Origin: Candidatus Pacearchaeota archaeon
GTDB lineage: Archaea; Nanobdellota; Nanobdellia; Pacearchaeales; GW2011-AR1
Direction: 5' to 3'
Assembly (NCBI GenBank): GCA_018304025.1
Contig: JAGVXA010000011.1
Coordinates: 1 to 36,399, forward strand
DNA length: 36,399 nt
In this document: one piece after another, positions 30,951 to 36,399 of the stretch
How the letters are laid out: each line of letters opens with the position of its first letter
Numbering within the stretch: position 1 is the stretch's first letter
Notes under the pieces: model-generated
Databases searched by the model: none
The model's input: the letters and a program-made list of their open reading frames with translations, nothing else
Told to the model about the DNA's origin: nothing
Translations under genes and position numbers: made by a program

Positions 30951-31967
30951 TTATCCTTCGTCTTTAATGCCTGCTTCTGTGAGCCAGAACTGGCATTCGT
31001 TTTCAGGGAGATTTGGAGAGTCAATTAATTTCGCGACTCTTGAACCTGCTTTTCCACGACGGAGATAAAGACGGTATGTGCTTGCGTGCCCTAAAATGTT
31101 TCCGCCGATTGCTGTTGTAGGGTCGCCGAACATTACAGCTGGATTTGACATTACCTGATTTGTGACAAAAACTGCTAAGTTATGCTGTTCTGTCATTTTC
31201 ATTAAATTGTGAAGATACCTGTTTAATTTTTGCTGCCTGTCTGCTAACTGCCCCCTGCCTGCGAATTCTGCGCGGAAATGAGCTGTTAACGAGTCTATAA
31301 TCATTAATCTGATTGGCTCGCCGTCTTTTACCATTTCGTTTACTTTGTCTAACAGAAGGATTTGATGGTCTGAGTTGAATGCCCTCGCGACTAAAATATT
31401 TTTCAAAACTTTTTCAGGGACAGCGCCCATTGCTTCTGCGATTTGTTTTATTCTTTCGGGGCGGAAGGTTCCTTCTGTGTCAATGTAAACTGTTTTTCCG
31501 TTTGCTCCGCCCTTTTCTTTTGGGAGCTGGGCGTTGACTGCTAATGTCAAAGCTAACTGGGTTTTTCCTGAACCGAATGCGCCGTATGCTTCTGTAATTG
31601 CCTTTGTCTCAACGCCTTTTCCTCCGAGGAGATTGTTTAATTCTTCTGAACCGGTTGTTATGTGGAGGACGTCTTCTCTTTTTTTTGCGAATTCCATTCC
31701 GTCCATAAAGCCGAGATTCATCATTCCTCTTGCTGCTTGGATTGCTTTTCTGGCTACTGCTTCTCCGACGCCTGCCATGTCTGACAAAGCAGGAGGGGAC
31801 ATTACAGCTAGGCCCATTAAATCGTAGACGCCTGCTGCTTCTAACTTCGCAGCTATTCCCGGGCCGATGCCGGGAACGTCTGTTAATTTTAATTCTTCTG
31901 TTTTTTCTTCTGCTTCTTCTATAACTTCTTCAGAAATTTCCTCTTCGATTGCCTCTTCTTCCAGCAT
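30951..31967 (-). CDS. radA: RadA recombinase
   Basis: The archaeal RecA/Rad51 homologue that forms filaments on single-stranded DNA for strand exchange. An acidic N-terminus (1-26, Glu-rich) precedes helix-hairpin-helix VPGIGPGIAAKLEAAGV. Walker A GAFGSGKT is at residues 129-136, with IDTEGTFRPERI, Walker B LMIIDSLTAHFR and an L2-like VFVTNQVMSNPA region ending IGGNILGHASTYRLYLRR. The length of 338 is normal. The TATA CTTATAAAC lies about 25 bp upstream of the ATG. Confidence 0.96.
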   Translation of the reverse strand: MLEEEAIEEEISEEVIEEAEEKTEELKLTDVPGIGPGIAAKLEAAGVYDLMGLAVMSPPALSDMAGVGEAVARKAIQAARGMMNLGFMDGMEFAKKREDVLHITTGSEELNNLLGGKGVETKAITEAYGAFGSGKTQLALTLAVNAQLPKEKGGANGKTVYIDTEGTFRPERIKQIAEAMGAVPEKVLKNILVARAFNSDHQILLLDKVNEMVKDGEPIRLMIIDSLTAHFRAEFAGRGQLADRQQKLNRYLHNLMKMTEQHNLAVFVTNQVMSNPAVMFGDPTTAIGGNILGHASTYRLYLRRGKAGSRVAKLIDSPNLPENECQFWLTEAGIKDEG

Positions 31968-32145
31968 TATGTTTTTTGGCGGGGGAGGTTTATAAGTTTT
32001 GTAGGGCTGGAGAATATGTTTTGTTTCGGAATAATCTATTTGAAAAAGAGATAATCATCTTAGAAACGATTATTAGTTATTAATAATTTTATAGTAATTT
32101 GCTTGTTTTGTAAGGATTAATTTTTGAGGAATGTGTAAGCAATTT

Positions 32146-33084
32146 TTATAAATTATTTTTAGATTCCAGTTGTTTTATCAATTCATTCGGGTCTACGGGC
32201 GTGATTTGCTGTATGACGAAATCAGTTGTGTTGTATAACTGATTGTTTCTGACTTGTCCTGCGAAGAATTTTTCTTCTCCCAGAAGAGAGAGTTTTATTT
32301 TGTTGAATTCTTCGAGGGAGAAAATTTGCTCGTTTGTCAAGCCTAACTGATTGATTTGCTCGCCGAATAAAACTGAGCGGATTGTTTCTGTTCCGTCGTC
32401 GAGAACGATTGAAAGAAGGGCTCTCTTTACTGGTTTTATTTTAGGATTTTGCCTGTCTTCTTCTGTTAATTTCTTTCCTGTTTCAGGATGAACTTCGAAA
32501 TATCTTGGCTCGAATGTCTGGACAATTACTGCTCTTGTCTGAATTGTCTGCCCTGGTTGAATTTGATTTAGTTTTTTATTTGGAAAAACCTGGGTTTCTA
32601 CGACGTCTTTTATTTTTTCTTTGCTTTGTTTTATGTCACCGAACGAAGACAAATGAATTTCGTTGTTTCTTAAATTTGCTCCAGAGATTTCTATTATGTC
32701 TCCTTGTTTCAGCTTGTTTTTTTCTATCAGTTCTATGTGGTGGGTGTCCCAGAGGACAACTCTGCAGTTGGATGTTTCATCCGCGATTGTCAGGTTTGCG
32801 ACTTTGCCCTGCCGGTTGTTTTTGTTGAATTCTCTTATCGGGCCCAATTGAATTATTTTTCCGATTACATTCACTTTTTTCATTCCCTGAACCAGCTCGG
32901 AAATTTTCATTTTCTCGTCGTCAAAATTTATTCCTAGTTCTGCTGCTATAATTTGGGCTGCGCCTTCTTTTGAAACTAAGTGAGAGAGCTTTGCTCTTTT
33001 TGCCTCGACTTTTCTTTCAAGCTCTTCTATCGGGAGGTTTGAAGATTTGGAAATTCTTTCTATGAGCTGAAGATAGTTGTCCAT
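32146..33084 (-). CDS. rpa: RPA-like single-stranded DNA binding protein
   Basis: The 312-residue protein has an N-terminal helical segment (1-60, with LSHLVSKEGAAQIIAAELG as in archaeal RPA41), then OB folds. The first has NVIGKIIQLGPIREFN...NLTIADETSNCRVVLWD (given in parts) and ends GDIIEISGANLRNNEIHL. The second, from about 170, has TIQTRAVIVQTF and ALLSIVLDDGTETIRSVLFGE. No zinc finger is seen. It would coat single-stranded DNA at forks and for RadA, which follows on the same strand. TTTTATAAAC lies about 25 bp before the start. Confidence 0.88.
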   Translation of the reverse strand: MDNYLQLIERISKSSNLPIEELERKVEAKRAKLSHLVSKEGAAQIIAAELGINFDDEKMKISELVQGMKKVNVIGKIIQLGPIREFNKNNRQGKVANLTIADETSNCRVVLWDTHHIELIEKNKLKQGDIIEISGANLRNNEIHLSSFGDIKQSKEKIKDVVETQVFPNKKLNQIQPGQTIQTRAVIVQTFEPRYFEVHPETGKKLTEEDRQNPKIKPVKRALLSIVLDDGTETIRSVLFGEQINQLGLTNEQIFSLEEFNKIKLSLLGEEKFFAGQVRNNQLYNTTDFVIQQITPVDPNELIKQLESKNNL

Positions 33085-33150
33085 TTTTTATTTTCGGAAG
33101 GAGAGTTTATAAAAATTGTTGTTGTTTTATTTCTTGTTATTAGAGGAGAG

Positions 33151-33203
33151 AATTAGTGTGATATATTCGAGAAATTGCTTGCGCAATTTCCGAGAATTTT
33201 GTG
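33151..33203. repeat. Dispersed hairpin repeat, copy 2
   Basis: AATTAGTGTGATA precedes GAGAAATTGC. The stem GAAATTGC/GCAATTTC (33171-33178, 33183-33190) has loop TTGC and ends CGAGAATTT. It lies between the divergent rpa and aEF1B genes, outside both promoters. Confidence 0.8.
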
Positions 33204-33271
33204 ATAGTTAAGTAATTTTATTTTTTAGACATGAGGGGTAATTTTAAAAACCCGTTTTTCTACCAGAGAAG

Positions 33272-33547
33272 ATGGCAGGAATAGCAGCTGTTATTGCGAA
33301 GATTATGCTTTCGGGTCCGGATGCGGATTTGGAAGAAGTTAAGGAAGAAGCGACGGAAATTTTAGAAGCAGAAGGAGCTATGAATATTTCTTACGAAGTT
33401 GAGGAGCTTGCGTTTGGATTGAAGGCGCTGATGGTTAAGATGGCTTGGCCTGAGGAGAAAGAGACTGACTTGATTGTTGAGAGATTGAAGACGATTGAGG
33501 ATATTTCGGAAGTTGATATTGTGGATTACAGAAGAGCTTTTGGATAA
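33272..33547 (+). CDS. ef1b: Elongation factor aEF1B (EF-1 beta)
   Basis: The guanine nucleotide exchange factor for aEF1A. The 91-residue protein has the compact archaeal alpha-beta fold: AAVIAKIMLSGPDADLEEV, YEVEELAFGLKALMVKMAWPE and a C-terminal VDIVDYRRAFG that matches the conserved end. TTTTAAAAACCC about 25 bp before the ATG suggests a leaderless mRNA. Confidence 0.93.
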   Translation: MAGIAAVIAKIMLSGPDADLEEVKEEATEILEAEGAMNISYEVEELAFGLKALMVKMAWPEEKETDLIVERLKTIEDISEVDIVDYRRAFG

Positions 33548-33577
33548 TTATATAAATTCTGTTTGTTCTAATTATTT

Positions 33578-34171
33578 ATGGCACTAACAAAAAAACAAAT
33601 TGCAGAGGCTAAATCGCAGTTGTCTGCACAAATTCAGAATTTGACGCCGAGCCAGAGGGAAGAGGCGCAGAAGCAGATTGATTCTTTGTCTGACGAAGCG
33701 ATTGAAGAAATGATTGCGCAGCAGACGGGGAAGCAGGAAATTTTTAGGATGATTGCTTCTAAGAAAGTTGATTCTGTAATTGTCGACGAGAATTCTGATG
33801 CGATTGCTGTTCTTTCTATTCGGGCTTTGTCGAAAGGGCATTGCTTGGTTATTCCGAAGGAAGTTGTTCGGGAGAAAGATAAAATGCCCAAGAAGATTAT
33901 TGATTTTGCTGTTGCTGTCGGGAAAAAAATTCAGGATAGTTTGAAGCCGAAAAAATTGGATGTGAAAAAAGAGGAGAAATTTGGAGAAATAGTCTTGGAA
34001 GTTGTGCCGGATTATGGCGAGAAACTGGCAGAGAAGGAAGTTAGCAAGAGCGAATTAGAGAATGTGCTGAAGGAGATTAATGTTATCAAGATAGAAAAAA
34101 AAGTTGAGAAAATAAGGAAGAAAAAATCTGCTCCGGTGAAACTGCTGAAGTTAAAAAGAAGGATACCATAA
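33578..34171 (+). CDS. HIT-fold protein lacking the histidine triad
   Basis: After a helical N-terminal extension (1-50, Q/E-rich) residues 54-145 follow the HIT fold: EIFRMIASKKVDSVIVDEN, LSIRALSKGHCLVIPK. Where HIT enzymes have HxHxHxxPR, this protein reads VLEVVPDYG, so all three histidines are missing and catalysis is unlikely. The C-terminal part is Lys-rich (KIRKKKSAPVKLLKLKRR) and may bind nucleic acid. It follows aEF1B by 30 bp. Its last 86 bp overlap the convergent prepilin peptidase gene. Confidence 0.7.
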   Translation: MALTKKQIAEAKSQLSAQIQNLTPSQREEAQKQIDSLSDEAIEEMIAQQTGKQEIFRMIASKKVDSVIVDENSDAIAVLSIRALSKGHCLVIPKEVVREKDKMPKKIIDFAVAVGKKIQDSLKPKKLDVKKEEKFGEIVLEVVPDYGEKLAEKEVSKSELENVLKEINVIKIEKKVEKIRKKKSAPVKLLKLKRRIP

Positions 34172-34946
34172 GAATCAGTGCGAGGAGGAATGCTGGGGTG
34201 AAAGGGATTCCTGTTTTGATAAGGATTTTCCTTTTTGATTTTCTTAATAGTTTAATGTCATTTGATGAAAGTCCGTGAACTGTTTTTCTTATGGTTTTAC
34301 TTTTTGAAATTTTGACGTCGGAGATTAACCAGTCGCCTTCTGTTAATTTGCTTGGCGGAGTAAGGATTATCATGCAGGAGTCTACTGATTTTGTGTAGAT
34401 GTAGATTATTAAGATTAGGAAAAGAAGAGCGAAGAATAACGAGAGAGTTGTGAATTTTATCGTCGCCAGAGAGAGCAGCAAGAGAATGATTGAGATTAGC
34501 TTGTATTTTTTAAATAGGATGTAAAATTCTTTCTTGAATTTTTCTTTGTTTTTTGCTGCTATGAATGCGCTGTAGACTAAAGAGTAGAGCGCACCTATTG
34601 TGAAGAGGAGAAGGATGAATGTTATTGTGAAGATAGGAAGAGAGGAATAATTTTGGTAGGGGAGAATTATTCCGTAGCCCATCAAGAGTTTTGCGTCGCC
34701 GCCTGCGAATGCTTTTGAATAATATAGCAAATGAGCTAATGCGAAGAAGATTACAAAACCTGCTATTCCTAACGCGAAGAATTTTATCTGGGAGATTTGG
34801 ATTGCGTAGAATGCTCTGTATGCTAATGCAAAGGCGATGAAGGAGAAATTAATCCAGTTTGCGACTTCGCGGGATTTTAGGTCTTGGATGACTGCTGCTG
34901 TTGTGAAGATGAATGCTAGGATGAAAAGGAAATAGTATTCTTGCAT
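34086..34946 (-). CDS. Prepilin peptidase, A24 family
   Basis: An integral membrane aspartic protease that cuts class III signal peptides of archaeal pilins and archaellins. The catalytic aspartates are D22 in VIQDLKSREV and D84 in the GGDAKLLMG motif (the family GxGD). About six to eight hydrophobic spans are visible, plus a cytosolic segment (about 190-245) and a C-terminal hydrophobic hairpin. Two pilin-like genes lie 400-1300 bp upstream on the same strand, its likely substrates. The 3' end overlaps the convergent HIT-like gene by 86 bp. Confidence 0.88.
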   Translation of the reverse strand: MQEYYFLFILAFIFTTAAVIQDLKSREVANWINFSFIAFALAYRAFYAIQISQIKFFALGIAGFVIFFALAHLLYYSKAFAGGDAKLLMGYGIILPYQNYSSLPIFTITFILLLFTIGALYSLVYSAFIAAKNKEKFKKEFYILFKKYKLISIILLLLSLATIKFTTLSLFFALLFLILIIYIYTKSVDSCMIILTPPSKLTEGDWLISDVKISKSKTIRKTVHGLSSNDIKLLRKSKRKILIKTGIPFTPAFLLALILMVSFFLTSAVSPEQIFSSLFSQLFFLS

Positions 34947-34971
34947 TTGTTAATTTGGGGGGAGGAGTTTA

Positions 34972-35106
34972 TTAATTTTGAGGTTTGCTTGTTAAAATTA
35001 TTTTTGTAGAGCGTTGAGTGCCACCTTTTTTGTATTTGTTGTATCTGGCTTTCGCTCTTTTGTCGTTTTTTGTTTTTCTTCTGCTTGAGTAGTCTTGGGA
35101 GGGCAT
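34972..35106 (-). CDS. Small basic protein, 44 residues
   Basis: The ORF encodes MPSQDYSSRRKTKNDKRAKA and continues RYNKYKKGGTQRSTK, about one third Lys and Arg. Such a charge suggests RNA or ribosome binding. It starts one base after the stop of the 29-residue membrane peptide and ends 25 bp before the prepilin peptidase start. No family is recognised. Confidence 0.5.
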   Translation of the reverse strand: MPSQDYSSRRKTKNDKRAKARYNKYKKGGTQRSTKIILTSKPQN

Positions 35107-35107
35107 T

Positions 35108-35197
35108 TTATTTTGCTTGAGATACTAAGAATAGTATCAAGATTATTATTAGTATTATTGGCCAGTTGCTTTTTATAAATTTTATAATTTTGTTCAT
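35108..35197 (-). CDS. 29-residue membrane peptide
   Basis: The ORF encodes MNKIIKFIKSNWPI followed by a run of Ile and Leu and the end LVSQAK. One hydrophobic helix follows a lysine-rich start. TATA-like ATTATAAAC about 20-25 bp upstream on the minus strand (near 35218-35226) supports expression. It overlaps nothing and abuts the 44-residue gene. Small size limits certainty. Confidence 0.45.
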   Translation of the reverse strand: MNKIIKFIKSNWPIILIIILILFLVSQAK

Positions 35198-35241
35198 TTT
35201 ATTATAGTGGAGCGGAAGTTTATAATTTTTTTGTTTGGGAT

Positions 35242-35295
35242 AATTAGTGTGATAGAATAGAGAAATTGCTTGCGTAATTTCCGAGAGTTTAATTA
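35242..35295. repeat. Dispersed hairpin repeat, copy 3
   Basis: AATTAGTGTGATA precedes GAGAAATTGC; the stem is GAAATTGC/GTAATTTC (35262-35269, 35274-35281). The one changed base turns a G-C pair into G-U, so pairing is kept. It lies between minus-strand genes, downstream of the pilin-like genes. Confidence 0.78.
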
Positions 35296-35358
35296 ATGGG
35301 CAGGATAATTAAGATTGGATAGATGTTAATTGGCTAATAAGATTTTGCTGAATAAAGA

Positions 35359-35673
35359 TTAATCAGCCAAGCAAGAAGTATCTGCGCAGGTTAGATCGCA
35401 TTGGATTCCTAATCTAGAGTCTGTGCATTTTATTTCTTCTTTTTGGATGGGATATTTTTCGCAGCAGAATGTTAATCTGTCGGCATTGTCGCAGGCTAAC
35501 TGACAGCCTGCTTTAATTGAAGAGGATTGGGTTGTGTCTAGAAATGGTTTTGTCGAGGACTTGAATGTTTTGAAGCCGTCTGTTATGAAGTAGATTAGCC
35601 CGATTAGGACGAGGATTCCCAAGACTAATATTACTAAGGTTGATATTGCGAGTTCGATTGCTTTTCGGTTCAT
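35359..35673 (-). CDS. Pilin-like protein with Cys-rich head
   Basis: The 104-residue protein starts MNRKAIELAISTLVILVLG, a short charged leader directly followed by a long hydrophobic helix, the class III (pilin-like) form. Cysteines in GCQLACDN, TFCCEKY and CDLTCADTSC suggest a disulfide-rich head. I chose the ATG at 35673, which lies one base beyond the upstream gene's stop; the longer frame would overlap it. It is likely processed by the nearby prepilin peptidase. Confidence 0.72.
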   Translation of the reverse strand: MNRKAIELAISTLVILVLGILVLIGLIYFITDGFKTFKSSTKPFLDTTQSSSIKAGCQLACDNADRLTFCCEKYPIQKEEIKCTDSRLGIQCDLTCADTSCLAD

Positions 35674-35674
35674 T

Positions 35675-36241
35675 TTAGAATTTGCAACAAACTTGTGGAT
35701 CTTTGACATCAGAGAATGTTCCGGGAACAACTTTTCCTTTTACACTATCAGAACCAGATGTAGCTGCGAGACAGGTTGCTTCGTTGGCTTTTACGACTTG
35801 AGTGCCTACACCAGCACATTGTGTGGATGACGTTGCAGGACAGTCTGCGTTATTTACTTTAACTTTTGTCCTATCTGCAGCGCTTAAGGAATCGCATTTT
35901 GCTTCGATATATTGTGCTGTTGTTTTATCACAAGTTAGTTTGCTGTTTAAATTAGGTTCTACTCTTCCGTCTTGGCAATTTAGATATTCTGTTTTTCCGT
36001 CTATTTTTATTTTTTGGAAATTTTCACAGTAAGAATATTTTGAGTTCGAAGTGACTGCTAAATTACAAGCTGAGATTACGCTTTCGATTGACGAGCCGCC
36101 TCCGCCGAAGATGTTAATTTTTTCCCAGAGATTTCCCCAGCCCATTGAAAAGCCGAGAATTAATAGAACCAAGACGATTATTCCGAGGACAATTAGGATT
36201 AATGTTCCGATAGATAAGTCCTGAGCTTTTTTGTTTACCAT
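35675..36241 (-). CDS. Pilin-like secreted protein
   Basis: The 188-residue protein starts MVNKKAQDLSIGTLILIVLG, a charged leader with a KKAQ-like cleavage context and then a 20-residue hydrophobic helix, typical of archaeal type IV pilins. After a GGGG linker the head has about ten cysteines and ends CCKF. TATA-like ATTTATATAT lies about 30 bp upstream (near 36270-36284). It forms an operon with the next pilin-like gene. Confidence 0.75.
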   Translation of the reverse strand: MVNKKAQDLSIGTLILIVLGIIVLVLLILGFSMGWGNLWEKINIFGGGGSSIESVISACNLAVTSNSKYSYCENFQKIKIDGKTEYLNCQDGRVEPNLNSKLTCDKTTAQYIEAKCDSLSAADRTKVKVNNADCPATSSTQCAGVGTQVVKANEATCLAATSGSDSVKGKVVPGTFSDVKDPQVCCKF

Positions 36242-36399
36242 CTTTTTTATGATATCTTTAGAGATTGGGGATATATAAATATTTTGTTGAGCGCTTTTTG
36301 GTGTAGTGTCCGCTATTAATGTCCTCTCGATTATTTGAGTTGCTCATTGTTTTTATTTCTTTCTCTGTTTTTCTAGGAAAGCTTGAGAGGGAGTTCTAA

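Noticed and set aside
36242-36399. Gene at the right edge
   Set aside because: Only the TATA region of the minus-strand pilin-like gene is visible; no start codon followed by a supported frame is seen.

Overview
The window reads as a stretch of an AT-rich archaeal chromosome. It encodes both subunits of the archaea-specific DNA polymerase D, Orc1/Cdc6, an AB-type GINS subunit, RadA, an RPA-like OB-fold protein, aIF2-alpha, aEF1B, archaeal-type ribosomal proteins (eS1, eL42, eS27, uS15), the wyosine radical SAM enzyme Taw1 and a Bud32 kinase. Genes are compact, often overlap by ATGA, and often sit 20-30 bp downstream of a TATA box, suggesting leaderless transcripts. Short membrane-anchored Cys-rich proteins with a TGQAV-like segment after the membrane helix, pilin-like proteins and the small size of many families suggest a DPANN archaeon of the Woesearchaeota/Pacearchaeota type. 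That assignment is inferred from gene content, not from a marker search.

Layout. 1-548 is a non-coding, very AT-rich region with a 26-bp direct repeat, eight 19-bp tandem repeats and an ORB-like motif. It lies directly before orc1/cdc6 and is the best origin candidate. Next comes a tight operon: orc1, DP1, a HAD phosphatase, DP2 (549-7350). Then small membrane and zinc-finger proteins, a minus-strand tRNA-Thr, a PQ-loop-like membrane protein, GINS51 and archaeal phosphoglycerate mutase (minus strand), FtsY, a HIT protein, a small ribbon-helix-helix-like protein, two unknown genes, a glycosyltransferase, a 1355-residue secreted M64-type metallopeptidase, SRP54, Bud32 and Taw1. After tRNA-Gln come eS1-eL42 (minus) and uS15-RecJ-like DHH, eS27-aIF2alpha-Nop10-like (plus), a PHP protein, nucleoside diphosphate kinase, an intron-containing tRNA-Arg, a DUF1284 gene, RadA, RPA, aEF1B, a HIT-like protein without catalytic histidines, a prepilin peptidase and two pilin-like proteins.

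How it fits together. Replication and repair (Orc1, PolD, GINS, RecJ-like nuclease, RPA, RadA), translation (ribosomal proteins, aIF2alpha, aEF1B, tRNAs and tRNA modification) and protein export (FtsY, SRP54, secreted and pilin-like cargo, prepilin peptidase) account for most of the window.

The most unusual signal is non-coding. A family of compact three-way-junction-like inverted repeats recurs between genes. At 14281-14547 three such units are nested, each inside a hairpin loop of the previous one. Related hairpins flank tRNA-Thr and repeat its acceptor-stem ends. A second dispersed hairpin repeat (core GAGAAATTGC) occurs three times. The tRNA-Arg 3' end is repeated 573 bp downstream, across a small AT-rich gene, which looks like a minimal tRNA-targeted insertion.
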